Notes: a model not told the origin generated them from the letters alone. A DNA stretch of 58,088 bases from CAYURP01 sp964447175 (GCA_964447175.1 CAYURP010000016.1:1-58088), one strand, 5' to 3'; counted from the stretch's first letter, positions 8,374-17,624 are shown. A program made the numbers and translations.

Positions 8374-9063
8374 ATGTCTTTAGAACAAATAGTCAACTGG
8401 ATTTATCTTCAGCTAAAAATCCTCTTCAATATCCTGATCTTTTTAGGGCCTGCCATTCCCATGACATTGAAGATTACAATATTAGCTTTTATTTTAGCTT
8501 CGATTCTGGGAATCTTTGTGGGATTGGCAAGGATTTCTCACAAAAGGATTTTCTCTTTCTTGTCTAAAGTCTATGTGGACGTTTTGAGGGGCGTTCCTCT
8601 TCTGGTTTTGATATTCTTTATTTATTTTGGCATGGGCAAAGTCCTGAATCTGGACCGCTTTGTGGCGGGAATCCTGGCAGTGGGAATCTGCTATTCAGCA
8701 TATATGGCTGAGATCATCCGTGCAGGCATACAAGCGATTCATAAGGGGCAGTATGAGGCAGCGCTCTCTTTGGGTATGACCCGGGGGCAGACTATGAAGC
8801 ACGTTATCTTACCACAATCACTGAGAATAGTTATTCCGCCAATGGCTAACGAGTTCATCGCTAGCTTAAAAGATAGCTCTCTGGTTTCCATTATCGGATT
8901 AAGAGAGCTCACCCGGGCAGGAAGGGAATACTATTCCACCTATTTTGTAGATTTCCATACCTGGCTTCTGGTGGGTTTGATTTATTTGGTTATGACTTTG
9001 TCTTTGTCCCGTTTGGTTTCCTGGCTGGAAAAGAAATTTAAAGTTCATGGTTATGGTATCTAA
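8374..9063 (+). CDS. Amino-acid ABC transporter permease (HisM/GlnP family)
   Basis: 229 residues with about five hydrophobic segments. The cytoplasmic EAA loop is canonical: EAALSLGMTRGQ followed by ILPQSLRIVIPP, which docks on the ATPase. Membrane component of a polar amino-acid importer. It lies 14 bases upstream of the ATPase gene and is cotranscribed with it. Only one permease gene is present, so the channel is probably a homodimer. The ATG at 8374 has only a weak AGAG upstream. The binding protein is likely the lipoprotein at 4295-5086. Confidence 0.95.
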   Translation: MSLEQIVNWIYLQLKILFNILIFLGPAIPMTLKITILAFILASILGIFVGLARISHKRIFSFLSKVYVDVLRGVPLLVLIFFIYFGMGKVLNLDRFVAGILAVGICYSAYMAEIIRAGIQAIHKGQYEAALSLGMTRGQTMKHVILPQSLRIVIPPMANEFIASLKDSSLVSIIGLRELTRAGREYYSTYFVDFHTWLLVGLIYLVMTLSLSRLVSWLEKKFKVHGYGI

Positions 9064-9077
9064 ACATATATATTCCC

Positions 9078-9803
9078 ATGATTATTCAGGCTAAAGACCT
9101 GGTCAAAAAGTTTGACAACACCCTGGCTCTGGATAACGTCTCCTGCGAGGTGGCCGCAGGTGAGGTGGTAGTGATAATGGGTACTTCCGGTTCGGGCAAA
9201 AGCACATTGCTCAGGTGTTTGAATGGTCTGGAGAAAATGGATTCCGGAGAGATTATAATTGATAGCATCAAGTTGGATCATCATAAGAAAAGCATCCACA
9301 AGGTCAGGGAGGAGATCGGTATGGTTTTTCAGCAGTTTAATCTTTTTCCGCATCTGTCTGTTTTAAAGAATATAACCCTGGCTCAAACTGTAGTTCGAGG
9401 AAGAAATATATCTGAAGCGGAGAAAGTCGCACACGACCTTTTAGCCAAGGTAGGTCTGCTTGACAAAAAGGAGGCATATCCAGCCCAGCTCTCAGGGGGA
9501 CAGCAGCAAAGGGTGGCTATTGCCCGAGCTTTAGCTATGAATCCTAAAATAATGCTTTTTGATGAACCCACCTCTGCTTTGGACCCGGAGATGATTGGGG
9601 AGGTTCTGGAGGTTATGAAAAAATTAGCCAAAGAGGGGATGACCATGGTGGTGGTGACCCACGAGATAGGATTTGCCCGGGAGGTGGCTGACAGGATCAT
9701 CTTTATGGATCAGGGGAAAATCATAGAGCAGGGACCAGCTAAAAAAATATTAACTCAGCCTGAAAATCCAAGAACCAAAGAATTCTTAAGCCGGGTGTTA
9801 TAA
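9078..9803 (+). CDS. Amino-acid ABC transporter ATP-binding protein (GlnQ/HisP family)
   Basis: 241 residues, the usual length. Walker A GTSGSGKST (35-43), Q-loop at FQQFNLFPH (about 84-92), signature LSGGQ (138-142), Walker B IMLFDEP (158-164) with D-loop SALD, and switch His195. It powers amino-acid import at the inner face of the membrane together with the permease just upstream. All catalytic motifs are intact. Confidence 0.96.
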   Translation: MIIQAKDLVKKFDNTLALDNVSCEVAAGEVVVIMGTSGSGKSTLLRCLNGLEKMDSGEIIIDSIKLDHHKKSIHKVREEIGMVFQQFNLFPHLSVLKNITLAQTVVRGRNISEAEKVAHDLLAKVGLLDKKEAYPAQLSGGQQQRVAIARALAMNPKIMLFDEPTSALDPEMIGEVLEVMKKLAKEGMTMVVVTHEIGFAREVADRIIFMDQGKIIEQGPAKKILTQPENPRTKEFLSRVL

Positions 9804-9860
9804 ATTAGCTGCAGTTATCTGAGAATGCACGAGGTATTTTCAAAGTGAACAATATAGTTA

Positions 9861-9912
9861 GTAGAGAGTTAAAAGTGAAGAGTAGAGAGTAGAGAGTTAA
9901 GAGTAAAGAGTA
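9861..9912. repeat. purine-rich GAGAGT/GTTAAGAGT short repeat
   Basis: About 50 bases made of variants of AGTAGAGAGTTAA, AGTGAAG and AGAGTA, all purine-rich on the plus strand, between the convergent ends of the ATPase and xthA genes. It has no hairpin and does not look like a terminator. It may be slippage-generated. Confidence 0.5.
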
Positions 9913-10686
9913 TTAAGGGGTGATTTCGAGGCTAATGGGACAGTGGTCTGAGCCCATTACATTGGAAAGAATCTCAGACGATTTCACGTTTTGCTTTAAA
10001 TTCTCGCTCACGTAGAAATAGTCGATTCTCCAGCCCACATTTCTTTCCCTGGCTTTTGATTTGAAATCCCACCAGGTGTACTGGCCAGGTTTCTGGTTAA
10101 ACATCCTGAAGGTATCGATATAGCCATGACTTATAAACTTGTCGATCCAGGCACGCTCCTCAGGCAAAAAGCCTGAGATCTTCTGGTTCTCTTTGGGCCG
10201 AGCTAAGTCTATCTCCTTATGGGCAGTGTTCACATCACCACATATTATTATCTTTTTGTCTTTTTTCTTCAGTTTATCCGCATAGGCCAGAAAGGCATCG
10301 TAGAAGTCCATCTTGTACTTTAACCTCTCCCTGGAAGCTTTGCCATTGGGAAAGTAGATATTAAAAAGTATAAAGCTTTTATAGTCGACTATTTGTATTC
10401 TGCCCTCGTTGTCAAATTTCTCAATACCGAATCCGGTTTCTATGCTTTCCTGTTTTAGTTTGGTATATATTGCTACACCACTATACCCTTTTCTCTGGGC
10501 TGAGGAGAAATGAACATAATATCCCTGGACGTTCTTCAGATCAAAAGGGAGTTGTTCCTCTTGAGCCTTTGTTTCCTGTAGGCACAGGATGTCCGGCTTT
10601 TCTTTGTAGAGCCAGTCAAGAAAACCTTTCTTGTGAACTGCTCTTATGCCATTTACGTTCCAGGATATTATTCTGATTTTTTTCAC
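9913..10686 (-). CDS. xthA: Exodeoxyribonuclease III / AP endonuclease
   Basis: A DNA repair nuclease that incises at abasic sites and removes 3' blocking groups. Family blocks: ISWNVNGIRA at the start, DILCLQETKAQEE (metal-binding Glu), GYSGVAIYTK, IYFPNGK, ICGDVNTAHKEIDL, and GSDHCPISLEI at the end (catalytic Asp-His). I chose the GTG at 10686 (V then KKIRIISW), which places the first strand where the family has it and has AAAAAGG upstream. This gives 257 residues; the frame is open to an ATG at 10749, which would add 21 residues with no clear ribosome site. Confidence 0.93.
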   Translation of the reverse strand: MKKIRIISWNVNGIRAVHKKGFLDWLYKEKPDILCLQETKAQEEQLPFDLKNVQGYYVHFSSAQRKGYSGVAIYTKLKQESIETGFGIEKFDNEGRIQIVDYKSFILFNIYFPNGKASRERLKYKMDFYDAFLAYADKLKKKDKKIIICGDVNTAHKEIDLARPKENQKISGFLPEERAWIDKFISHGYIDTFRMFNQKPGQYTWWDFKSKARERNVGWRIDYFYVSENLKQNVKSSEILSNVMGSDHCPISLEITP

Positions 10687-10739
10687 ACTTTTGCCTTTTT
10701 TCAAATTTATTACGGATTTCATACTTATTTCATTTAACA

Positions 10740-10823
10740 GTAGTCCCACCTTGTCCTCAAGGTGGGCAGGATAAGGTCTCCTGACCTTGTGTGGATGTTC
10801 TGTGTCAGGAGACCCAGAACTAC
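10740..10823. repeat. three GTAG-type hairpins upstream of xthA
   Basis: GTAG (10740-10743) then CCCACCTTG/CAAGGTGGG (10745-10766); AAGGTC/GACCTT (10773-10788); and an imperfect stem ending in CAGAA then CTAC at 10820-10823. The third is a degraded reverse-orientation copy of the hairpin at 36550-36575 (TTCTGGGTC stem). Confidence 0.6.
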
Positions 10824-10855
10824 CCTGAACGCTGTTTACAGGATGGAGTTGATTT

Positions 10856-11821
10856 TCATTTTCTTAACTCTTTAAGCAAATTGGCGAAATCCTGGGGCAG
10901 TTTCGTCTCAAACTCCACATATTCTTCTGTTCGAGGATGGGTAAAACCGAGCTTTTTGGCGTGGAGTGCCTGGCGGTCGATGAGTTTTAGAAGGCGATTG
11001 CAGAAGTTACGGTGGGTAGCAGAAATTCCCTTAACCCAGTTTTGTCTTCCACCATAATCCGGGTCTCCTAAGACCGGATGGCCAGTGAATGAAAGGTGAA
11101 CCCTGATCTGATGGGTTCTTCCGGTCTGTAACTTTATTCTCACAAGATCACATAACTTGAATCTCTCCAAAACTTCATACTCAGTTACTGCTTCTCTTCC
11201 CCTTACAGCAGTAACCTTCATTCTCTTTCTATCAGTCAAAGCTCTGCCTATGGGCGCCTCTATGGTTCCTTTGTCCAATCCAAGATTTCCCCAGGTTATT
11301 GCATGATACTCCCGGTGAATCTCTCTTTTTTTCAATTGACCGGACAGGTGATTGTGAGCGAAATCGTTTTTTGCCACCACCAGAAGTCCTGAGGTTCCCT
11401 TATCCAACCTGTGCACAATACCAGGTCGCAAAACCCCCTGAATGCCTGACAGATCCTTGCAGTGATAAAGAAGAGCGTTAACTAAAGTTTTATCGTAATT
11501 TCCTGGTGCCGGGTGGACTACCATCCCGGCCTCTTTGTTTACCACCAGAATGTCTTTATCCTCATAGACGATATTTATTGGAATCTTTTGGGATTCAGCT
11601 TTTAGCTCTTTTAAAGGAGGAATCTCGACTGTGATTTTGTCATCTGCCTTTATCTTGTATCCGGGCTTGGTGGCTTTCTCATTGACCAGGATCTTTTTTT
11701 CAGATATCAATTTCTGGATTCTGGAGCGGGACTGATCCGGGTAGTTTTCAGCCAGGAAAAGATCTATTCTTTTGCCCTGATCCTTTGTTTTTACTTTTAG
11801 TTCAGAAATTCTTTGTTTCAT
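10856..11821 (-). CDS. rluD: 23S rRNA pseudouridine synthase, RluD family
   Basis: 321 residues. An N-terminal S4 RNA-binding domain (about 15-75) precedes the RluA/RluD catalytic domain, with HRLDKGTSG carrying the nucleophile Asp140. Later blocks RALTDRKRM and LQTGRTHQIRVHL are typical. The family isomerises uridines in 23S rRNA helix 69; the exact site is inferred from overall similarity to RluD, since RluA-group enzymes share these motifs. Its start overlaps the end of lspA by 20 bases, as in many bacteria where lspA and rluD are adjacent. Confidence 0.92.
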   Translation of the reverse strand: MKQRISELKVKTKDQGKRIDLFLAENYPDQSRSRIQKLISEKKILVNEKATKPGYKIKADDKITVEIPPLKELKAESQKIPINIVYEDKDILVVNKEAGMVVHPAPGNYDKTLVNALLYHCKDLSGIQGVLRPGIVHRLDKGTSGLLVVAKNDFAHNHLSGQLKKREIHREYHAITWGNLGLDKGTIEAPIGRALTDRKRMKVTAVRGREAVTEYEVLERFKLCDLVRIKLQTGRTHQIRVHLSFTGHPVLGDPDYGGRQNWVKGISATHRNFCNRLLKLIDRQALHAKKLGFTHPRTEEYVEFETKLPQDFANLLKELRK

Positions 11822-12329
11822 TTTCTATTTTTTCTGATCCCTTTTGTCCTTTGGGAAGAAGAACCTGCCACAGGATGATAATCATGGCAACGGTAACTGA
11901 AACGTCCGCAAAGTTGAATACCGGCCAGCGGTCAAGATGGATTACGGATGGTATGTGGACGTCAAAAAAATCGAAATCCAGAAAGTCTAAGACTTCTCCG
12001 AACCTGAACCGATCGATAAGATTGCCCACCGCCCCGCCCAGGATCAAAGCCCATCCAGCTTTGAACCAGGTTTCATCCTCTCTGGTTCTGAAAAAGAAAT
12101 ATATGCCTAAGAAAATGGCCAAAATTGAGATTATAGTATAAAATGTTCCGGAACCGATTTTTGTTCCGAAGGCGCCTCCGGGATTTAAGACATAGGTTAT
12201 TCTAAAGAAATTACCCAGAACCCGAATCGACTCACCTGGATATAAGGTCTGGGCAATTATGGTTTTGGAAAGCTGGTCAATTAGAACAACAAAAATCGAT
12301 AGAAGCAGAAGATGTCTCTTCATTATCAC
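11802..12329 (-). CDS. lspA: Lipoprotein signal peptidase (signal peptidase II)
   Basis: 175 residues from a GTG at 12329 (an ATG two codons later is equally possible). Four transmembrane segments. The conserved IDQLSK at the N-terminus, NPGGAFG, and the two catalytic aspartates, Asp106 in GNLIDRF and Asp142 in FNFADV, are all present. It cleaves the signal from prolipoproteins in the inner membrane; substrates in this window include the lipoproteins at 4295, 17916, 30449 and 52657. It lies within the yggS-to-rluD run. Confidence 0.96.
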   Translation of the reverse strand: MIMKRHLLLLSIFVVLIDQLSKTIIAQTLYPGESIRVLGNFFRITYVLNPGGAFGTKIGSGTFYTIISILAIFLGIYFFFRTREDETWFKAGWALILGGAVGNLIDRFRFGEVLDFLDFDFFDVHIPSVIHLDRWPVFNFADVSVTVAMIIILWQVLLPKGQKGSEKIENETKNF

Positions 12330-12353
12330 ATCTTTTCGTCCCTGGGTAAGCTC

Positions 12354-12740
12354 TTACCTTTCTTTTCCCGCTTTTTCCAGTTCCTCTTTTTCCTTGCAGA
12401 CGATGCACAATCTGGCATGTGGGACTGCCTCCAGCCGTGCAGAGGATATGGGCTTTCCGCACTGCATGCACTTGCCATAGGTCTTGTCCTTAATTCTGCG
12501 CAGAGCTTCGTTAATATGGTAGAGAAGCCTGCCATCCTTGGAAGCAAACAGAAAGGCTTTCTCCCTTTCCATGGCATCGGTTCCCTGATCCGCCATGTGG
12601 TAGGAATAAGAGGAAAGATCACCCGATGATTCCTTTATGGTGGCCTCTGCGCTCTTTTTCAGAAGTCCCATCTCCTGGATTAACTTGGCTCTCTTGGCCA
12701 GAAGTAGCTTTTCGTACTTTTCCAGCTCTTTTTTTTTCAT
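12354..12740 (-). CDS. TraR/DksA-type zinc-finger protein
   Basis: 128 residues. The N-terminal helical hairpin (coiled coil, about 1-35) contains KKKELEKYEKLL. DQGTDAMEREKAF follows, the conserved block of the YteA/DksA group. A C-terminal four-cysteine finger has Cys91, Cys94, Cys112 and Cys115. Members bind RNA polymerase through the secondary channel and modulate initiation, or act in less defined roles in the dksA-like group next to lspA and ileS. The ileS-dksA-lspA order is common in diderm bacteria. GGGGAG precedes the ATG at 12740. Whether it is a true ppGpp-responsive DksA is not known. Confidence 0.9.
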   Translation of the reverse strand: MKKKELEKYEKLLLAKRAKLIQEMGLLKKSAEATIKESSGDLSSYSYHMADQGTDAMEREKAFLFASKDGRLLYHINEALRRIKDKTYGKCMQCGKPISSARLEAVPHARLCIVCKEKEELEKAGKER

Positions 12741-12755
12741 AGGATCACTCCCCAG

Positions 12756-15700
12756 TTAAGTTCTTGAAACTGAAATCCTGGTTTTATGTCCGTTGATATC
12801 CAGTTCCTCAGAGAACTCCCCACTGTCTCCTTTTCTGGTAATTGTATTAGCTAAGGTTTCCTTTTTTATATATGCTTCAAAAGCATCCACAGCCTGATAC
12901 AGGCGATCTGTGCTTTGAATGTCAATTTGGATATGATCCATTACTTCAAAGCCTGCTGATTTCCTCAGATTCTGGATTTTATTCACCAGCTCCCGGGCAA
13001 AACCCTCATCCTTTAAGGACTCAGTCAGCTCGGTACTTAAAGCCACCTGGTATTCGTTTTCCGATTCCACTGCAAAGCCTGGTTTTTCTTTCTCCTCAAT
13101 ATAAATCTCGTCCGAACTTATCTCGACACTTCCATCCTGAAACTTGAGTGAGATCTTGCCGTCTTTTTTCAGTTTGTTTAGCTCCTCTTCATTGAGCCTC
13201 TTGACTCTCTCGGCAACTTGTGATGCATCCTTTCCGAGTTTTGGTCCCAAAAGCTGGAAGTTGGGTTTGGCACTTTTGATGGTGAAGGAGAGCTCCTCCG
13301 AAGCGAAGTCTATCGATTTAACGTTGATCTCCTGCTCGATCACATAAAACATCGATTTCAACTCCTCTTTTAGTTTCTTCTGAGGAATAAAGACCAGCAT
13401 CTTTTCCAATGGCTGCCTGACTTTGATTCCCACCTTGTTTCTGGCAGCCAGACCCAGAGAAGCCAGTTTCATGAGAATCTCCATTTTCTCCTCCAGAGCG
13501 GGGTCTATAAGATTTTCATCCGCCCGGGGGAAAGATGTAAGATGAACACTTTCAGGAGCATCTTTTTTAATTTTGGTAACCAACTCCTGAAATATCTCCT
13601 CTGCAATAAAAGGGGTATAAGGCGCAATTAATTTTACCACGGTAACCTGAATTTCCCACAGGGTCATATAGGCATCTACTTTATCCTGGGGAAAACCAGA
13701 TTGCCAGAATCTTCTGCGGTTCCGCCTGACCCACCAGTTGCTCAAATCCTCTATCACAAACTCCTGAATCGCTCTGGCTGCCCGGGTTATGTCATATCTA
13801 TCCAGAAGATCGTTGACATCTTCAACCAGATGGTGCAGTTTGGAGAGAAGCCATCTATCGATTAAAGGTCGCAGCTTGGGATTGGATTCGAATTTAGTCG
13901 GATCGAAATCATCGATATTGGCATACAGCGCAAAAAATGAATAGGTGTTTCTTAAGGTGCTCAGAAGCTTTCGGCTGACCTCAGTTATTGCCTCCTTTGA
14001 AACCCGGGTGGGTAACCAGGGATGACTTACCGAGACCAGATACCACCTCAGAGCATCTGCGCCCTGTACGTCCAGAACCTCCCAGGGATCGATAGCGTTC
14101 CCCTTGGATTTACTCATCTTGACCCCATCTTTATCCTGGATCATCTCTATCACTATCACATTTTTATATGCCGGCTGATCAGACAAGAAAGCCGAAATGG
14201 CTAAAAGGCTATAAAACCATCCCCGGGTCTGATCCACCCCCTCGGAGATAAAATCGGACGGAAATCTTTCCTCGAATTTGTCTTTGTGTTCAAAGGGGTA
14301 GTGCCACTGAGCATAAGGCATGGAACCGGTGTCAAACCAGCAGTCGATGACCTCGGGCGTCCTGTACATTTCTCCTTTGCATTTAGAGCAAGGAAAGGTT
14401 ACAGTATCGATCAAGGGTTTGTGTAAATCCAGATTATCAGGTAGATTTTTGGAGAGGCTTTTCAGTTCCTCTATACTGGAGACGCTTTTTATCTCTCCGC
14501 AACTGTCGCAGAGCCATAAATTAAGAGGAGTTCCCCAGTACCTTTCCCGGGAGAGTGCCCAGTCCACATTGTTCTCCAGCCACTCGCCGAATCTTTTAGC
14601 TCCTATCTCCGGAGGGTACCAGTTTATTCTATTGTTGTTAGCCAGAAGCTTTTCCTTGTAAGCCGTGGTTTTGATATACCAGGATTTCCGGGCATAATAA
14701 AGAAGGGGCGAATCACATCGCCAGCAGAAGGGATAGGTGTGAAGATACATACCTTTACCATACAGAATTCCCCTGTTCTTTAAATCCTGGATGATCTGGG
14801 GATCAGCGTCCTTTACAAACATTCCTTTCCATGGGGTTACCTCATCTGTGAATTTCCCGGATGTATCCACCGGCTGTACTACGGGGAGATCGTATACCTG
14901 GGAGAGCTCGTAGTCGTCGGCTCCAAATGCGGGTGCGATATGAACGATTCCCGTACCCTCCTCTGTGGATACAAAATCAGCTAAACATACGTAGAAAGCT
15001 TTTCCCTTTTCCGTTTCCACAAAGCTGTAAAGGGGCTCATACTTTTTTCTCTCTAATTTTTCCCCCTTAAACTCTTCTATGATCTTATATTTACCCTTAA
15101 GCACTTTATCCAGAAGGGCTTTAGCTAAGATCAGCTTCTCACCTTTATGCTCCACTTTAGCATAGGTTATGTCTCTTCCCAGGGCTAGGGCAACATTGGA
15201 GATCAAAGTCCAGGGAGTGGTGGTCCATACCAGAAAATAAGTATTCTCTTCATCTTCCAATTTCATTTTTATGGTAACCGAAGGGTCTTCTACCTCCTCG
15301 TACCCCTGAGCTACTTCATGGCTGGACAAGCTGGTTCCGCATCGGGGACAATAGGGGACGATCTTGTAGCCGGTATAGATCAATCCCTTTTTCCAGTACT
15401 GGGATAGTATCCACCATACCGACTCGATGTATTCATTGGAACAGGTGATGTAAGCCTTATCCAGATCCAGCCAGTACCCGATTCTTGTGGTCAGCTCGTC
15501 CCACTCCTTTTTGTATCTGAACACGCTCTCCCGGCATTTAGCATTAAACTCAGCTACGCCGTATTTTTCGATGTCGGCTTTGCTTTTCAGGTTCAGCTCT
15601 TTTTCCACCTCGATCTCTACTGGCAGACCATGGGTATCCCATCCGCCTTTCCGGTCCACCAAGAAGCCTTTCATGGTTTTGTATCTGCAGATTAGGTCCT

Positions 15701-15908
15701 TGATTGCCCGGGAGATCACATGATGAATCCCTGGTTTTCCATTGGCCGTAGGAGGACCCTCATAAAAAATGAATTGGAGAGAATTCTTTCTTATGTCCAG
15801 GCTTTTATGGAAGATTTTATTATTCTCCCAGAATGAAAGGATTTCCTCTTCCATTTGGGGATAATTGAAATCTTCTTTTATCTCTTTGAATTTTTTCAAC
15901 TTGTTCAC
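12756..15908 (-). CDS. ileS: Isoleucyl-tRNA synthetase, type 2 (eukaryote-like)
   Basis: 1050 residues, class I synthetase that charges tRNA-Ile. The HIGH-equivalent is in PPTANGKPGIHH (52-63) and KMSKS is at 597-601. DTHGLPVEIEVE, GWDTHG and the CP1 editing domain (TTTPWTL, GTGIVHIAPAFG) are present. The GIHH form of the HIGH motif, the length and the C-terminal region fit the IleS2 group, which is associated with low sensitivity to mupirocin (family knowledge). The start is uncertain: GTG at 15908, or TTG at 15899, which is better spaced from AAAGG. It follows pnp by two bases. Confidence 0.96.
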   Translation of the reverse strand: MNKLKKFKEIKEDFNYPQMEEEILSFWENNKIFHKSLDIRKNSLQFIFYEGPPTANGKPGIHHVISRAIKDLICRYKTMKGFLVDRKGGWDTHGLPVEIEVEKELNLKSKADIEKYGVAEFNAKCRESVFRYKKEWDELTTRIGYWLDLDKAYITCSNEYIESVWWILSQYWKKGLIYTGYKIVPYCPRCGTSLSSHEVAQGYEEVEDPSVTIKMKLEDEENTYFLVWTTTPWTLISNVALALGRDITYAKVEHKGEKLILAKALLDKVLKGKYKIIEEFKGEKLERKKYEPLYSFVETEKGKAFYVCLADFVSTEEGTGIVHIAPAFGADDYELSQVYDLPVVQPVDTSGKFTDEVTPWKGMFVKDADPQIIQDLKNRGILYGKGMYLHTYPFCWRCDSPLLYYARKSWYIKTTAYKEKLLANNNRINWYPPEIGAKRFGEWLENNVDWALSRERYWGTPLNLWLCDSCGEIKSVSSIEELKSLSKNLPDNLDLHKPLIDTVTFPCSKCKGEMYRTPEVIDCWFDTGSMPYAQWHYPFEHKDKFEERFPSDFISEGVDQTRGWFYSLLAISAFLSDQPAYKNVIVIEMIQDKDGVKMSKSKGNAIDPWEVLDVQGADALRWYLVSVSHPWLPTRVSKEAITEVSRKLLSTLRNTYSFFALYANIDDFDPTKFESNPKLRPLIDRWLLSKLHHLVEDVNDLLDRYDITRAARAIQEFVIEDLSNWWVRRNRRRFWQSGFPQDKVDAYMTLWEIQVTVVKLIAPYTPFIAEEIFQELVTKIKKDAPESVHLTSFPRADENLIDPALEEKMEILMKLASLGLAARNKVGIKVRQPLEKMLVFIPQKKLKEELKSMFYVIEQEINVKSIDFASEELSFTIKSAKPNFQLLGPKLGKDASQVAERVKRLNEEELNKLKKDGKISLKFQDGSVEISSDEIYIEEKEKPGFAVESENEYQVALSTELTESLKDEGFARELVNKIQNLRKSAGFEVMDHIQIDIQSTDRLYQAVDAFEAYIKKETLANTITRKGDSGEFSEELDINGHKTRISVSRT

Positions 15909-15910
15909 CT

Positions 15911-16738
15911 TTATACTTCCATTCTTTCCACAACCTTGCTTAAAAGCTGGGTCAAAACAGGTTCGGATTTATTGGCTACGGCTATAATCTCATCTAAGTT
16001 AGTTGGTTTTAAGGCGTCCGGCAGTCCCATATCGGTAACAATGGAAAAGCCTAATACTTTAGTCCCCTGATGCCGAGCCACGATCACCTCAGGCACAGTT
16101 GACATTCCCACCACATCGGCACCAATTCCTCTTAAGAATCGATATTCAGCTCCCGTCTCCAGATTTGGGCCAGCAACCGAGACGTAAACTCCTTTCTGCA
16201 ATTTCATACCCAGCTTAAGTGCGGTTTCCTCTGCTAAAGCAATGAGATCCTTATCATAGCAGTTATACATATCCGGGAATCTGGGACCTAACGTGTCGTC
16301 ATTTATGCCTATCAAGGGATTTCCACCCTGAAGGTTTATGTGGTCGGTTATGACCATAATGTCACCTGCTTTAAACAGCGGATTCAGACCGCCGCAGGCA
16401 TTGGAAACTAAAAGCACTTTAATTCCCAGTTCTTTCATCACTCTCACCGGAAAGGTTATCTCCTGCATAGAATAGCCCTCATAAAAATGAAATCTTCCCT
16501 GCATGGCGATGACCTTTTTTCCGGAGAGAATTCCAAAAATCAGCTTTCCCAGATGAGACTCCACAGTGGAAACCGGGAAATGGGGTATCTGATCATAGGA
16601 GATAGTGGTTTCAACTTCAATGCCTTGGGCTAACTGCCCTAATCCCGTGCCCAGAATGATTCCCACATCCGGTGTCAAAGTCGTTTTTTTACGGATAAAA
16701 TCAACTGTCTCTTTGATCTTTTCTTTTAAGCCTGGCAT
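15911..16738 (-). CDS. Purine nucleoside phosphorylase (trimeric PNP family)
   Basis: 275 residues. Cleaves purine (2'-deoxy)ribonucleosides with phosphate to base and sugar-1-phosphate, in purine salvage. Signatures of the trimeric PNP/MTAP family: GTGLGQLAQ, STVESHLGKL, MQGRFHFYEGYSM, SNACGGLNP, and GMSTVPEVIVARH. AAGG precedes the ATG at 16738. Lies between yggS and ileS in one leftward run. Confidence 0.93.
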   Translation of the reverse strand: MPGLKEKIKETVDFIRKKTTLTPDVGIILGTGLGQLAQGIEVETTISYDQIPHFPVSTVESHLGKLIFGILSGKKVIAMQGRFHFYEGYSMQEITFPVRVMKELGIKVLLVSNACGGLNPLFKAGDIMVITDHINLQGGNPLIGINDDTLGPRFPDMYNCYDKDLIALAEETALKLGMKLQKGVYVSVAGPNLETGAEYRFLRGIGADVVGMSTVPEVIVARHQGTKVLGFSIVTDMGLPDALKPTNLDEIIAVANKSEPVLTQLLSKVVERMEV

Positions 16739-16785
16739 ATTTTTCCTTTACTTATGGGCTATTATCGTTAATTTCAGGTTAACCT

Positions 16786-17475
16786 TTAATCTCTCCCACC
16801 GAAGATTGCAGTTCCTATTCTGACCATATTTGCTCCCTCTTCAATAGCCACCTCATAATCCTGGGTCATGCCCATTGAGAGGTATTTCATCTCTATATTC
16901 GGGATGTTTTCATCTTTAAGCTCATGGAAAAGTCCTTTTAGCTCTTTAAAACAGGGACGAACCAGATCCAGATCCGAGCTGAAAAGCCCTACTGTCATCA
17001 GACCTTTGACCTTAATACCCTCAAAACTGGAGATCTGTTTCACAAAATCAAGCACTTCATCCGGTTTTAAACCATATTTAGTCGACTCTGCGGAAGTGTT
17101 AGTCTCAACCAGAACATCCATTATCTTTCCCTTTTGTAAAGCTCTTTTTGAAAGTTCCTCTGCCAGTTTTAGGCTATCCAGAGACTGAATCATATCGAAA
17201 AGCTCTACTGCCTTTTTGGCTTTATTAGTCTGCAGATGACCCACCAGATGCTTTTCGAATTCATCTGGAATCTGCTTGAATTTCTCTTCTGCCTCCTGAA
17301 CCCGGTTCTCGCCGATTATATTTATCCCGCATTTCAAGGCTTCTCTAATTCTTTCCGGCTCAACTGTTTTGGAAACTGCAACCAAAACTATCTCCTCTGG
17401 ATTTTTTCCTGCTTTTTCTGCTGATTTGGCGATATTTTCCTTCACATTCTGAATATTTTCTTCTATGGTGCTCAT
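16786..17475 (-). CDS. YggS/PLPBP family pyridoxal-phosphate homeostasis protein
   Basis: 229 residues from the ATG at 17475 (MSTIEEN), which matches the family N-terminus; the frame is open for a further 14 codons with no better ribosome site. Lys36 in VAVSKT binds PLP. GENRVQE, HLVGHLQTNKAK and LSMGMTQDYEVAIEEGANMVRIGTAIFG are family blocks. It has a single TIM-barrel alanine-racemase-like domain without racemase activity and maintains vitamin B6 and amino-acid balance. First gene of the leftward run to rluD. Confidence 0.93.
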   Translation of the reverse strand: MSTIEENIQNVKENIAKSAEKAGKNPEEIVLVAVSKTVEPERIREALKCGINIIGENRVQEAEEKFKQIPDEFEKHLVGHLQTNKAKKAVELFDMIQSLDSLKLAEELSKRALQKGKIMDVLVETNTSAESTKYGLKPDEVLDFVKQISSFEGIKVKGLMTVGLFSSDLDLVRPCFKELKGLFHELKDENIPNIEMKYLSMGMTQDYEVAIEEGANMVRIGTAIFGGRD

Positions 17476-17597
17476 TTTAATGAACATATAAGATATAAGC
17501 TGACAAAAAAAATGCAATAAAAATCTATAAAAGTAATTTTCAGATGTTTTTAAATAGAAGAGGGATTATTCTAAGGTTTTTTTATTAAATTAAATAT

Positions 17598-17624
17598 AAA
17601 CCCACCTTGGAGCAAGGTGGGTTT
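17598..17624 (-). terminator. hairpin, possible terminator after the DUF2892 gene
   Basis: A perfect 12-bp inverted repeat, AAACCCACCTTG and CAAGGTGGGTTT, with loop GAG. On the minus strand it is followed by TATATTTAATTTAAT, a weak U-rich tail, 37 bases past the stop of the 70-residue gene. Its core matches the CCCACCTTG group of GTAG hairpins, here without GTAG, so it may be a co-opted repeat. Confidence 0.5.

Noticed and set aside
9804..9912. Terminator between the ABC ATPase and xthA genes
   Set aside because: The stretch is a purine-rich direct repeat with no stable inverted repeat or T run.
12277..12629. Overlapping frames of 64-105 codons on both strands across the dksA-like gene
   Set aside because: They shadow the clear TraR/DksA zinc-finger frame, which has a ribosome site and the four cysteines.
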